This document shows positions 33,439-41,858 of a DNA stretch of 44,604 nt, piece after piece. The notes beneath the pieces were generated by a model. The model had not been told where the DNA came from. It was given only the letters and a program-made list of their open reading frames with translations, and made no database searches. How positions within the stretch are numbered: the stretch's first letter is position 1; every line of letters begins with the position of its first letter. The translations under genes and the position numbers were made by a program. The stretch is from Lachnospiraceae bacterium. GTDB taxonomy: Bacteria > Bacillota > Clostridia > Oscillospirales > CAG-272. The DNA is taken from the NCBI GenBank assembly GCA_024404495.1, contig JAKSPT010000022.1, positions 1 to 44,604 of the forward strand, given 5' to 3'.

Positions 33439-34371
33439 ATGAAAACGACTTTTTTGGTATCGCTGAATCAGATGGGGATCTTTTTCCTCTTTATGCTGAT
33501 CGGCTATTTCTTTCAGAAGAAAAAGGTCACGCCGGACAATGCCTCGGACACGCTTTCCAAGCTGCTCCTCTGGCTCTTTATGCCGGCGACCTGCTTCCGT
33601 ACCTTTGCGGAAAACTGCACGCGGGAAACCGTGGTGACGAGGGCGCCGCTGCTCCTCATGTCTTTCGGGCTCCTGCTCGCCTCGATCGGGCTTGCGTGGG
33701 TGCTGTCCCGCGTCCTGACCCAAAACGAGCGCACCCGGGAGGTCTATCTCTTCGGGCTGATCGTCGCTAACTTCGGTTACCTCGGTTATTCGCTGATCGA
33801 GGCGGTCTACGGCGGGGAAATGCTCTTTGAGTTTATGGTCTTCGGGATGCCCTTCAATATGTTCATCTACTCCTTCGGGATGTTCATTTTCCGCCCGGAC
33901 AAAAAGCTGAACCTGAATATTTTCACCAGCCCCACGATCGTGGCGATCTTCGTCGGGATCGCGGTCGGGCTGAGCGGGATTCCGCTCCCCGCGTTTTTCA
34001 CCGGCGTCGTGTCGGGTGCGGCGGGATGTATGACCCCGGCAGCGATGCTGATCACCGGTATGGTCCTCGCGGGGATCCCGCTGAAGCAGGCGTTCGGCGG
34101 ATGGCGTTCCTACGTCGTCGTGGCGCTGCGCCTGATCTTCCTCCCGGTCTTCTTCTCGGCGCTGATGTATTTCGTTACCCGCGATCCGAAGGCGTCCTTC
34201 TTCACCGCCGCGATGCTCTGCCTCCCCGTCGGGCTGAACAGCGTCGTCTTTTCCAAAGCCTACGGCGGCGACGCCGAATCGGGCGCAGCGGTCTGCTTCC
34301 TCTCCACCCTTTTCGGGCTCGTCACCATCCCCCTGATCTACGCCGCCGCAACGGCGGTCTTCGGGATCTGA
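33439..34371 (+). CDS. AEC family transporter (auxin efflux carrier type)
   Basis: 310 residues with about ten hydrophobic segments in two halves, the usual AEC layout: N-Q-M-G-I-F-F-L-F-M-L-I-G-Y near the N-terminus, L-L-L-W-L-F-M-P-A-T-C, a central charged loop (R-P-D-K-K-L-N-L), P-A-A-M-L-I-T-G-M-V-L-A-G and L-P-V-G-L-N-S-V-V at the end. Members export or import small organic acids such as malate or malonate; the substrate is unknown. The ATG lies 8 nt after the uraA terminator, with no visible Shine-Dalgarno and no clear promoter, which is unusual. Confidence 0.88.
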   Translation: MKTTFLVSLNQMGIFFLFMLIGYFFQKKKVTPDNASDTLSKLLLWLFMPATCFRTFAENCTRETVVTRAPLLLMSFGLLLASIGLAWVLSRVLTQNERTREVYLFGLIVANFGYLGYSLIEAVYGGEMLFEFMVFGMPFNMFIYSFGMFIFRPDKKLNLNIFTSPTIVAIFVGIAVGLSGIPLPAFFTGVVSGAAGCMTPAAMLITGMVLAGIPLKQAFGGWRSYVVVALRLIFLPVFFSALMYFVTRDPKASFFTAAMLCLPVGLNSVVFSKAYGGDAESGAAVCFLSTLFGLVTIPLIYAAATAVFGI

Positions 34372-34440
34372 AAGGGCGCTCTCTCCGAATCAAGCGCAGT
34401 GACGCATACCGCTTCCCGCTTCGTCTTTCGCTTTTCTTAC

Positions 34441-34565
34441 CGCGGCGGGACACAAGGCCCCGCCCTACGACGTAACCGTTCGCGCAGGGTACGCTCCCGA
34501 AGCATAGACCGCTGCGCGGAATAATCAGGCGACCTTCGTAGGGCGGGGCCTTGTGTCCCGCCGCG
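34441..34565. repeat. REP/BIME-like element: perfect 30-bp inverted repeat
   Basis: Arms 34441-34470 (starting CGCGGCGGGACACAAGG) and 34536-34565 (ending CCTTGTGTCCCGCCGCG) are fully complementary over 30 bp. A small inner stem (GCGCAG / CTGCGC) lies in the 65-nt middle. It stands about 100 nt before a RAYT gene, the expected partner of REP elements. The rest of 34372-34666 shows nothing else I can name. Confidence 0.85.
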
Positions 34566-34666
34566 ACAGGAGAACGATAGGCGGAGCAGAGAGCATAATA
34601 CGTCACGAACCGGGACACGAAGAGTAGTTCTTTTCTGAAACAAAAATGATTGCCGCGAGGTTTGAA

Positions 34667-35152
34667 ATGTTTGATTACCCAAAGCGAAAACACCCAAGGC
34701 TGAAGCGGTACGATTACAGTACCCCGGGAGCGTATTTCGTTACGATTTGTACGGAAGGAAAACGACCACTGCTTTCGGCTGTCCGTCAAAACGAAACGGT
34801 ATTGTCAAAATACGGACATTGTGTCGAAACGAATTTGCTTTCCCTTCCGGTCAGGTATCCGTTTTTGGAAATACGCAAATATGCGATTATGCCGAACCAT
34901 ATTCATGCGATTCTGGTAATGAAAAGCGGAACGGAATACGACGGGAAAAGGTTTCCCATTACCGCTATCATTTGCGCCTATAAATCTCTGACTGCGAACG
35001 ATTGCCATCGATTTGGAATGAAAGAAAAACTTTTTCAAACCTCTTTTTACGAACACGTGATCCGCGACCGGGATGAATACGCCGACGTGGAAAAATACAT
35101 TGCCGACAATCCGTTAAAATGGCGGGAAGATGAGTTTTATTCGGAATCATAA
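34667..35152 (+). CDS. REP-associated tyrosine transposase (RAYT, IS200-like Y1/HUH)
   Basis: 161 residues. I chose the ATG at 34667, because GAGG lies 6 nt ahead and the product then begins M-F-D-Y-P-K-R-K-H-P-R-L, as family members do; an ATG 21 nt earlier lacks a ribosome site. Marks: Y-F-V-T-I-C-T (about 25-31), the HUH motif in M-P-N-H-I-H-A-I-L, and a C-terminal Y-E-H-V-I-R-D with the likely nucleophile Tyr, then Y-I-A-D-N-P. It cuts and joins single-stranded DNA at REP hairpins. Base composition is lower in GC than the neighbours. It appears intact, with no IS200-type ends of its own. Confidence 0.92.
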   Translation: MFDYPKRKHPRLKRYDYSTPGAYFVTICTEGKRPLLSAVRQNETVLSKYGHCVETNLLSLPVRYPFLEIRKYAIMPNHIHAILVMKSGTEYDGKRFPITAIICAYKSLTANDCHRFGMKEKLFQTSFYEHVIRDRDEYADVEKYIADNPLKWREDEFYSES

Positions 35153-35182
35153 AAACACCGTGAGCATTGCTCACGGTGTTTT
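35152..35182. terminator. Bidirectional terminator between the RAYT and HAD genes
   Basis: AAAACACCGTGAGC, loop ATT, GCTCACGGTGTTTT; T/A runs on both sides serve both strands. Confidence 0.9.
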
Positions 35183-35196
35183 GCGTTTGACGCGGA

Positions 35197-35847
35197 TTAT
35201 TCGGAAAGGAGCGCGGTTTTCAGCTCGTCGGCGGTGTCGAAAAAGGCTTCGGCGCCGGCGGAACGGAGGATCTCCCGGTCCCGGAATCCCCACGTGACGG
35301 TGAGGCAGGGAAGGGAGGCGTTTTTCGCCGTTTCGACGTCCACCTCGGAATCCCCGACGTAAACGGTCGAGGCGGGATCGGCGTTCAGCTCCTTCATCGC
35401 GAGGAGGACCGAATCGGGCGCGGGCTTGCGGCTGACGCCCTCTTTTTCCCCGATCGCGACCGGGATGAGATCGCCGAAGTAGTGCACGTTCAGCGCTTTG
35501 ACGGCGGCGTCGTACTTGTTCGAGACGATCGCGGTCCCGATTCCCTTTTCCTTCAGCACGCGGAGCAGCTCCGTGATGCCGGGGTAGGGAACGGTGAGAA
35601 CGGCGTTGTGCTCGGAATAATATTTCTTGAAATCGGCGAAGACCTCGTTGAAATCGGGCGTTTCCGCGCCGTTCAGCGAGCGGAGGATCAGATTGCGAAC
35701 GCCGTTGCCGACGAAGCGGCGCACCTCGTCCACCGTCCGTTCGGGATATCCGTGCGAGCGGAGCCCGAAGTTGACCGCCGCGGCGAGATCGCCGATCGTG
35801 TCGAGCAGGGTGCCGTCGAGATCGAAAATGACCGTTTTGATCTTCAT
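35197..35847 (-). CDS. HAD-family phosphatase, phosphoglycolate phosphatase-like
   Basis: 216 residues from the ATG at 35847, which overlaps the stop of the upstream GTPase gene by one base (TGATG); a longer frame upstream would only overlap that gene. HAD motifs: I V-I-F-D-L-D-G-T (D9, D11), II I-V-S-N-K-Y-D (about 108), III K in R-K-P-A-P-D (about 146), IV V-G-D-S-E-V-D (about 169). The helical cap after motif I is of the phosphoglycolate phosphatase type. Substrate unknown. Its coupling to the two GTPases may be only transcriptional. Confidence 0.92.
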   Translation of the reverse strand: MKIKTVIFDLDGTLLDTIGDLAAAVNFGLRSHGYPERTVDEVRRFVGNGVRNLILRSLNGAETPDFNEVFADFKKYYSEHNAVLTVPYPGITELLRVLKEKGIGTAIVSNKYDAAVKALNVHYFGDLIPVAIGEKEGVSRKPAPDSVLLAMKELNADPASTVYVGDSEVDVETAKNASLPCLTVTWGFRDREILRSAGAEAFFDTADELKTALLSE

Positions 35848-36809
35848 CAGATGCCGACGACCTCGTCCTCCGGCTTTTCGGCGGGGGTCATTTCGTGGAC
35901 GCGGAGAACGGGCAGCTTGGGTTCCGGCGGTTCGCCGTACACTCTGCCGTCGGCGGCGAGGACGGTCGCGTCGATGCGGACCCACGCCTCGTCCCCTTCA
36001 AAGGGCATATCGTTGACGCAGACCATGCCGAGGAAGCTCTGGTCGGCGGCACAGCAGGTCATTGCCACTCTTCCGACGAGGAAGCCCTCGCGGTCCTCCT
36101 GCCCGGTCTTGTCGATCCGGACCGCCTTGACGAGCGCCTTGATGCGCTTCCCGGCGTACTTGGAGACCTGATCCATCGCGTCAAAGTAGAAGACACCGAA
36201 ATCGGTATCGGAAATTTCGATCTCGTCCTTCGAGAGATCGAAGGGGGAGGCGTCGAAATTGGAGTCGACCGTGCCGTCCTCATACTCGAAGATAACCTTC
36301 GCGGCGAGGTTCTGCGCCTTGACGGTGGCGCGGCAGTTGAACTTTTCGCCGTCCATATCGTGCGTGAAGCGATTGAAGACCACCATATCGGTGTAGCGGT
36401 ACTGGAGCGCCATCATCGGCTTCATATTGCTCAGATACAGCTTGAAGGTCGAGGCGTCGACCGTGGTCATGATCTCGGCGATGCCGTAGCCCTTCGGATA
36501 TTCGATATCGAGGAAGGCGTCTCCCTTCCACATACCGTTGTATTCGATAATGACGTAATCCGGCTTGAACTCCTTCTCGATCTTGCGGAAGGTCGTGGCG
36601 GTGAAGAGGGATTCGTCGTCGATCACCTTGAAGTGAACGTTCTTCGCGGCGAGGCCGGTGACGTCGTACTCTTCCTCACCCTCTTCGCAGAGGAGAATGA
36701 GGATCTTTCTGCCGTTGACGAGTTCCGGATTGTCGAGCAGGGTCTTGATCATTGAGGTCTTGCCGCTGTCGAGCATTCCGGTGAAGAAAAACATCGGGAC
36801 TTCTCTCAT
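35847..36809 (-). CDS. CobW/G3E-related GTPase with DUF1980-like C-terminal domain
   Basis: 320 residues. P-loop G-M-L-D-S-G-K-T (11-18) near the N-terminus, and I-I-E-Y-N-G-M-W at about 87, where G3E proteins have I-I-E-x-S-G. The usual C-x-C-C metal motif is missing. From about 195 to the end, I-E-I-S-D-T-D-F-G-V-F-Y-F-D, R-V-A-M-T-C-C-A-A-D and W-V-R-I-D-A-T resemble the C-terminal domain of YcgQ/DUF1980 (TIGR03943) proteins, which pair with permeases of the YcgR type. So it is a fusion of GTPase and a metal- or envelope-related domain. It lies 21 nt after the next CobW gene, so both likely act together in metal supply. Confidence 0.82.
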   Translation of the reverse strand: MREVPMFFFTGMLDSGKTSMIKTLLDNPELVNGRKILILLCEEGEEEYDVTGLAAKNVHFKVIDDESLFTATTFRKIEKEFKPDYVIIEYNGMWKGDAFLDIEYPKGYGIAEIMTTVDASTFKLYLSNMKPMMALQYRYTDMVVFNRFTHDMDGEKFNCRATVKAQNLAAKVIFEYEDGTVDSNFDASPFDLSKDEIEISDTDFGVFYFDAMDQVSKYAGKRIKALVKAVRIDKTGQEDREGFLVGRVAMTCCAADQSFLGMVCVNDMPFEGDEAWVRIDATVLAADGRVYGEPPEPKLPVLRVHEMTPAEKPEDEVVGI

Positions 36810-36830
36810 GTTGAATACCTTTTCCTTTGA

Positions 36831-38141
36831 TCAGTGCAGACCGAAGAGGGCTTCGAGCTTCTCTTCGTCCAGTCCGCTGCCGATGACGCAGAGGCGTCCG
36901 GTGTAGTCGGGAGCGCCGCGGCGGATCTCGTATTCGCCGGGGGTCAGGTCAAAGTGCAGCCAGCTTCCGTCGGTACAGGGAACGATGCCCTTTGCGCGCA
37001 GGATCGCGCCGCAGGTGTTCTCCTCGGCGGCGAGGACCTTCAGCGCGGCGTCAAGATCGCTCTCGGCGAACTTGTGCGGCGTTTCGACGCCCCAGCTCAC
37101 GAAGACCTCGTCGGCGTCGTGACCGTGGTGGTGATGATGATGGTGATGGTGATGGTGGTGCTCGTGACCGTCCTCATCGTCGTCGTGGTGATGATGGCAT
37201 TCGCACTCGGGATCGTCGCATTCGTCGTCATCGTCGTCGTGATGGTGGTGGTGATGATGCTCGTGTTCGTCGTCATCGTCATCGTCGTGGTGATGATGGT
37301 GATGCTCGTGCTCGTCGTCATCATCGTCATCGTGGTGATGATGGTGATGCTCGTGCTCGTCGTCATCATCGTCATCGTCGTGGTGATGATGGTGGTGATG
37401 ATGCTCGTGTTCGTCATCGTCATCGTCGTGATGATGATGGCACTCGCAGTCGGGATCGTCGCATTCGTCGTCATCGTCATCATCGTCGTCGTCATGGTGA
37501 TGGCGGCGGGCTTCCTTTGCCTCTTCCATCAGGTTGGCGAGCATATCGCTGTCGTGCTCCATCGCGGCGAGGATATCCTTCGCGCTCAGGTCGTCCCACG
37601 GGGTCGTGATGATGATCGCGTCCTTGTTGTGCTCGCGGATCAGCGCGACGGTCTCTTCGAGCTTCGCGTCGTTCATCTTCTGCGTGCGGGAGAGGACGAC
37701 GGTATGGGCGTTTTCGATCTGGTCGTTGAAGAATTCACCGAAGTTCTTCATGTACATTTTGCACTTGGTGCCGTCGGCGACGGCGGTGAAGGAGTTGAGC
37801 TTCACGTTCTCGATATCGACCGATTCCACGGCGCGGATGATGTCGGAAAGCTTGCCGACGCCCGAGGGCTCGATCACGATGCGGTCGGGGCTCAGGTCTT
37901 CCACGACCTTGGTCAGCGCCTTCTTGAAGTCGCCGACGAGGGAGCAGCAGATGCAGCCCGAGTTGATCTCGCTGATCTCGATCCCGGCGTCCTTCAGAAA
38001 GCCGCCGTCGATGCCGATCTCGCCGAATTCGTTTTCGACCAGAACGACCTTTTCGCCCGAGAAGCACTCGGCAATGAGCTTTTTGATCAGCGTGGTTTTG
38101 CCTGCGCCGAGGAAGCCCGAGATGATGTCAATTTTCGTCAT
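36831..38141 (-). CDS. CobW/G3E GTPase with very long His/Asp-rich metal-binding insert
   Basis: 436 residues from the ATG at 38141 (AAGGAAGG ahead); an upstream in-frame ATG at 38189 lies before that site. Walker A G-F-L-G-A-G-K-T-T (9-17), C-I-C-C motif (63-66, the G3E metal site), I-E-P-S-G-V-G (about 97-103). Residues about 212-343 are blocks of six to twelve His, runs of Asp, and E-H-E, with two C-D-D-P-[DE]-C-E-C clusters. The C-terminal CobW_C domain follows. G3E GTPases deliver metals (Zn, Ni, Co) to enzymes using GTP. His-rich loops occur in many, but this one is exceptionally long. Zinc is the likeliest cargo. Cytoplasmic. Confidence 0.92.
   Translation of the reverse strand: MTKIDIISGFLGAGKTTLIKKLIAECFSGEKVVLVENEFGEIGIDGGFLKDAGIEISEINSGCICCSLVGDFKKALTKVVEDLSPDRIVIEPSGVGKLSDIIRAVESVDIENVKLNSFTAVADGTKCKMYMKNFGEFFNDQIENAHTVVLSRTQKMNDAKLEETVALIREHNKDAIIITTPWDDLSAKDILAAMEHDSDMLANLMEEAKEARRHHHDDDDDDDDDECDDPDCECHHHHDDDDDEHEHHHHHHHHDDDDDDDEHEHHHHHHDDDDDDEHEHHHHHHDDDDDDEHEHHHHHHHDDDDDECDDPECECHHHHDDDEDGHEHHHHHHHHHHHHGHDADEVFVSWGVETPHKFAESDLDAALKVLAAEENTCGAILRAKGIVPCTDGSWLHFDLTPGEYEIRRGAPDYTGRLCVIGSGLDEEKLEALFGLH
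37110..37505 (-). repeat. CAY/GAY triplet repeats coding the His/Asp tract
   Basis: About 400 bp of CAC/CAT and GAC/GAT codons in blocks. Two blocks of about 45 bp coding D-D-D-D-D-D-E-H-E-H-H-H-H-H-H are nearly exact copies. Length variation by slippage is likely. Confidence 0.92.
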
Positions 38142-38193
38142 TTTGAAATTCCTTCCTTCTTTGGATGGGGTTTGATTTTTTCCATACATAATT

Positions 38194-38222
38194 ATTATAG
38201 CGCGGCAGGACGGAAATTACAA
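38194..38222 (-). promoter_or_regulatory. Promoter of the CobW operon
   Basis: Minus strand: TTGTAA (38222-38217), 17 nt, TATAAT (38199-38194). I see no convincing Zur or Fur palindrome. Confidence 0.75.
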
Positions 38223-38278
38223 GGGTTTTGCGCTTTTTTCGGAAAAATTCCGGAAAATTCAAAAAAACAAAAAAATCG

Positions 38279-38309
38279 TGTCACAAAATGGAAGAAACCG
38301 GGGTCTATA
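38279..38309 (+). promoter_or_regulatory. Possible ECF-type promoter of the sigma/anti-sigma pair
   Basis: TGTCAC (38279-38284) and GTCTATA (38303-38309) stand 18 nt apart, 28 nt before the sigma-factor ATG. The pattern differs from all SigmaA promoters here and could be self-recognition by the sigma factor. This is inference from layout. Confidence 0.4.
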
Positions 38310-38336
38310 CTGATAAAGAGGAAAGGAGGCAGACAC

Positions 38337-38900
38337 ATGGAAGACATGCAGATCCTCGATATGTATTTTTCCCGTGACGAAGACGCGATCGCCGAAACGA
38401 AAGGAAAGTACGGCGCCCATCTTCTGAACATCAGCGAAAACATTCTGAAGGACCGCGGCGAGGCGGAGGAGTGTGAAAACGACACTTATCTGCGCGCGTG
38501 GAACAGCATCCCGCCGACGCGTCCGCTGAATTTCTTCGCGTGGCTGATCCGGGTGGCGAGAAACCTTTCCCTGACCCGTCTCGAGGTCAAAAAGCGCGCC
38601 AAGCACAACGCCGTTCTCGTGGAGCTGTCCGAAGAGCTCGCGGACTGTCTCACCGACCCGAACGGTACTGTGGAAACCGCTGCGGAAGGACGCGAGGTCG
38701 AGCGGCTGATCGACGGCTGGCTCGATTCGCAGGATGAAATGAAGCGATTTATTTTCATGCGGCGCTATTTTTACGGGGACGATATTTCCGATATCGCCCG
38801 CTACGCCGGAAAAACGCAGGCGGCGGTCCGTCAGATCCTCTGCCGGATGCGCGGAGAGATCCGGGAACTACTGAATGAGAAAGGGGTCGAAGTGAAATGA
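38337..38900 (+). CDS. ECF-type RNA polymerase sigma factor
   Basis: 187 residues from the ATG at 38337 (AAAGGAGG 7 nt ahead); the frame is open far upstream but that stretch is the shadow of the CobW gene. Sigma region 2 (about 10-75: [15 protein letters not shown] and [11 protein letters not shown]) and sigma region 4 with a helix-turn-helix (about 130-185: [24 protein letters not shown]) are both present. It directs RNA polymerase to a special promoter set. The stop overlaps the next start (ATGA), typical for a sigma/anti-sigma pair. Confidence 0.93.
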   Translation: MEDMQILDMYFSRDEDAIAETKGKYGAHLLNISENILKDRGEAEECENDTYLRAWNSIPPTRPLNFFAWLIRVARNLSLTRLEVKKRAKHNAVLVELSEELADCLTDPNGTVETAAEGREVERLIDGWLDSQDEMKRFIFMRRYFYGDDISDIARYAGKTQAAVRQILCRMRGEIRELLNEKGVEVK

Positions 38901-40381
38901 AGGAGATCAACGAAAGCGGCTACGCGCTTTTCAAAAAGCTCGGAAATCTATCCGATACCCATATCACCGAGGCGAGCGTCTGCCCCGAAAGGAAGGGACT
39001 GCCTGCCTTCTGGAAATCGTTTGCCGGGATCGCCGGGCTCGCGGCGGCGCTTGCGCTCGTCGTCGGGCTGACGGTGCTGGTCAGACCGCCGAAGGCCGAT
39101 CCGCCCGCCGGGGGCGAAACGGCGGAAAGCGAGTCGGAAAACGCCCCCGGCACGTGGAGCGGCGAGACCGAACCGGACCCCGAAGAGGAGAACGCCTGCT
39201 GGTTTCTGTACCGCGGTCACAAGGCGGTGACCGAGACCGGACTGTGGTGTATCTCTCAGTACTTCGACGATCCGGATAAGCCCGGGTTGGATGCCGACGG
39301 TAATGGATTGTCTTTCAAACTTACGGAAATGGAAGACGCGCCCACGATCCGGTACGATATTCACGGTTCCGACAAGATTACGTATTACGAGGCGGGCGTG
39401 GAGACCGAAAAAGCGTTCCGCCTGTGGGATTCGGACGGCTTTTCTACGCTTGATTTCGGCACCGACCTCTATGCCTATCTGAAAGAGCATCCCGGAGCCT
39501 ATTATCTCTCCTGCGACCGCCACGTGGAGCGGAAGATCGACGGCGGCACGAAAACAACCGAATACTGTGAGGGCGTCCGGCTGATCGCGGGGGACGGCGT
39601 ACCCGAAACGGCACCCGTAACCGAACCCGAAACGGAACCCGAAACCGAACCTGAAACCGAACCTGAAACCGAACCCGAAACGGAACCCGAAACCGAACCT
39701 GAAACGGAACCGGAAACCGAGCCTGTAACCGAGCCGGAGACGGAACCTGTGACCGAACCGGAGACGGAACCTGTGACCGAACCGGAGACGGAACCTGTTA
39801 CGGAGCCCGTAACAGAGCCGGAACCGCCGGTCTTCGGTACCGGCGCGCTTCCCGCCGAGCCTTATACGCCGCTTGCGTTTCCTATGGAATTTCACCCGGC
39901 GACCGAGGAAGCGATTGCGGCAAGAGAGACATTTCTGATCCGCGACTGGATCACGCCGGACGTGATCCCGACGTATCAGGGGGAGCCGTATTCTCCCTGC
40001 CCGCGCGATTTGCTGCTCTGCGTTCAGATCACCAATCAGAGCGGTGTTCCGCTTCCTATCAAAAATGTGAAGCTGACCTTTACCGATTCCGAGACCGGAA
40101 AAATCATCGGCTATTCGTATTCCAACGCGGACGGGATCGCCATGATGACAATGGACATCGAGCCTTTCCAGTTTGACGTGACTGCAGAGCTTCCTGCCGG
40201 AACGACAGGCTATGAGCTGATGCCGGGGACGACGAAGATGCTCCAATGGGTCAGCATGATCCTTTCCAACCGCGAACGGTATTCCCTGATTACCTTATCA
40301 AAGAGCACAAAAGAACCAAATGCGCGCGGCGTCAAAGGCGACTGCACGTTCCAGATCATCGAAAAGGATCCCTACGCCTAA
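38897..40381 (+). CDS. Membrane anti-sigma-like protein with Thr-Glu-Pro stalk (possibly cut short)
   Basis: 494 residues. A short inside part (1-42), one membrane helix (about 43-62), an outside domain (about 65-230) with two Cys pairs possible, a stalk of P-E-T-E/P-V-T-E units (about 236-311), then a beta-rich domain (about 320-494: [30 protein letters not shown]). The overlap with the sigma gene and the membrane layout suggest it holds or senses for the sigma factor, although the inside part is shorter than a standard anti-sigma domain. The frame stops at TAA 40379-40381 but stays open beyond it; see the next entry. Confidence 0.8.
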   Translation: MKEINESGYALFKKLGNLSDTHITEASVCPERKGLPAFWKSFAGIAGLAAALALVVGLTVLVRPPKADPPAGGETAESESENAPGTWSGETEPDPEEENACWFLYRGHKAVTETGLWCISQYFDDPDKPGLDADGNGLSFKLTEMEDAPTIRYDIHGSDKITYYEAGVETEKAFRLWDSDGFSTLDFGTDLYAYLKEHPGAYYLSCDRHVERKIDGGTKTTEYCEGVRLIAGDGVPETAPVTEPETEPETEPETEPETEPETEPETEPETEPETEPVTEPETEPVTEPETEPVTEPETEPVTEPVTEPEPPVFGTGALPAEPYTPLAFPMEFHPATEEAIAARETFLIRDWITPDVIPTYQGEPYSPCPRDLLLCVQITNQSGVPLPIKNVKLTFTDSETGKIIGYSYSNADGIAMMTMDIEPFQFDVTAELPAGTTGYELMPGTTKMLQWVSMILSNRERYSLITLSKSTKEPNARGVKGDCTFQIIEKDPYA

Positions 40382-40795
40382 ACGGTATTTGACGTGCGGT
40401 ACGCGGATAACGGTGAGCCGGTGCGGGAAGGGATCCTTACCGTCGGCGATACCAAATTTGACCTTTCCGAAAACCCGGCGCCGAAGAAGGAGCTTTTCCG
40501 TCCCGACGCTTCCTGGAATACGAAATCAATTACCTACACGCCGGCGAGGTGCAGCATCAGCCTTGTTCCGGAAAAGGAGCGTTTTGATAACGGTACAAGG
40601 TGCATTGCCCGGGTCCTGAGGAACACGGAAAAGGAAGTAAAAGTCCTTGTCACCGAAAAGGGAACGGGAAAGGGTATTCCCCAAGTACAGGTGAATTTCC
40701 CGATCAGCGGAGCAAGTAAGCATCTGACCTTCCGAATGCCGAACTGGGACGTGAAATTGACGATTGAGGATCATTTCGTAGGGGAACAGTATTGA
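40382..40795 (+). pseudogene. In-frame continuation of the anti-sigma-like gene after a TAA
   Basis: Directly after D-P-Y-A-stop the same frame runs on for 137 codons: T-V-F-D-V-R-Y-A-D-N-G-E-P-V-R-E-G-I-L-T, then K-V-L-V-T-E-K-G-T-G-K-G-I-P-Q-V-Q-V-N-F, to TGA 40793-40795. It has normal codon use and a beta-rich pattern like the domain before the stop. A TAC or TAT to TAA change would explain it, giving an ancestral protein of about 632 residues. No ribosome site precedes the ATG at 40394, so independent translation is unlikely. Read-through is the other option. Confidence 0.65.
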
Positions 40796-40836
40796 TACGG
40801 CATGAAAATGCTTTGAACGACGAATCATCAAAAATG

Positions 40837-40860
40837 AGGCTTCCGCTGACGCGGAAGCCT
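40837..40860. terminator. Bidirectional terminator
   Basis: AGGCTTCCGC, loop TGAC, GCGGAAGCCT. The T run is better on the minus strand (CATTTTT), serving the phosphoesterase gene. Confidence 0.8.
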
Positions 40861-40882
40861 TGGTGTTTTTATCGGTTTCTTT

Positions 40883-41731
40883 TCAGAAGTGAATGATAAC
40901 CTCGTCCTGTTTGCCGTAGGCGTGGACGGTGGTCTCGTTCGTGACCGGGGAAACGTAGACGTTTTCGGGGGTGATATAGCGGGTGGTCAGCCCGGTTTCG
41001 TCAAGGTACACCTCGCGGAAGCCCCAGAAGGAGGAAGCGGGGTCCTTTTCCTTGCTGTACGAATAGTTCCCGGTATAGATCAGCTTCTTGTTCCCGCAGT
41101 CCTCGCCGAGATCAACGATACGGGAAAGATGGACGTGCCCGCCGAAGAGGCAGAGCAGACGGGGCTCGTTTTTCAGCAGTTCCCGGAAGGCTTCGCTCTC
41201 GTTCGCGGGATCGAAGTGGTGCGCGCAGAGGACGAGCTTTTTGTCGGGATATCCGGCAAGCAGCTCCTTCACGCGGGAAACGTCTGTCCCGGTGAAGGTG
41301 CCGTCGCTGTGGAAATCGGGGTCGAGGTTGGCGGCGAAGTTATCGAGGAGGACGAAAAGGACGTCCCCGGCGTCGTAAAGCCCGGTGCGGGAGTGCCCGA
41401 CAAGGCGCTTGAAATTCTCCTCGCCGTACTGCTCGTGGTTGCCCGCGATCGCGCGGATCACAAAGGGGTATTTATCGAGCCTTGAAAGGAAGTCCTTCGC
41501 GAAGCGGTTCGCGTTGCTGATCCCCTCGCGGAGGTAGCAGCCCTTGATCGACCACTGCCAGAAGTCGAGCGCGTAGTCGCCGAGGAGGAGCAGGGCTTCA
41601 AAGGGTTCCTTTTCGTATTCGGCTTCGACGTCGGAGATGAATTTCGCGACCCTATCGTCGGTCTTGACCCCGTACCAGTCGATGTGGGCAAGATGGATAT
41701 CGGACGCGATCAGGATTCTTTTCGGTTTCAT
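40883..41731 (-). CDS. Calcineurin-like metallophosphoesterase (first of two)
   Basis: 282 residues from the ATG at 41731 (GGGGGA ahead); a start 19 codons upstream would overlap the ribosome site. Metal-binding motifs in order: A-S-D-I-H-L-A-H (D11, H13), L-G-D-Y (about 51), A-G-N-H-E-Q-Y (about 98), C-A-H-H-F (about 175) and G-G-H-V-H-L (about 208). These bind two metal ions and hydrolyse phosphate esters. No signal peptide, so it is cytoplasmic. Substrate unknown. Own promoter at 41760-41788. Confidence 0.92.
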   Translation of the reverse strand: MKPKRILIASDIHLAHIDWYGVKTDDRVAKFISDVEAEYEKEPFEALLLLGDYALDFWQWSIKGCYLREGISNANRFAKDFLSRLDKYPFVIRAIAGNHEQYGEENFKRLVGHSRTGLYDAGDVLFVLLDNFAANLDPDFHSDGTFTGTDVSRVKELLAGYPDKKLVLCAHHFDPANESEAFRELLKNEPRLLCLFGGHVHLSRIVDLGEDCGNKKLIYTGNYSYSKEKDPASSFWGFREVYLDETGLTTRYITPENVYVSPVTNETTVHAYGKQDEVIIHF

Positions 41732-41759
41732 GGCGTTCCCCCGTTTTTTCGTTTTTCCC

Positions 41760-41788
41760 ATTATAGCACGGTTTTTGGGAAATGGCAA
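41760..41788 (-). promoter_or_regulatory. Promoter of the first phosphoesterase
   Basis: Minus strand: TTGCCA (41788-41783), 17 nt, TATAAT (41765-41760). Confidence 0.8.
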
Positions 41789-41858
41789 TTCCTTCGTCGC
41801 TTTTTCTCCGAAAAAAGGTTGGAAGCGGCGAAACGGAGGAAAAACTTTTCAAAATCCC

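Noticed and set aside
36834..38336. Long upstream extension of the sigma-factor frame on the plus strand
   Set aside because: It is the mirror of the His/Asp tract (Val/Met/Ile-rich product). The ribosome site at 38322-38329 sets the start at 38337.
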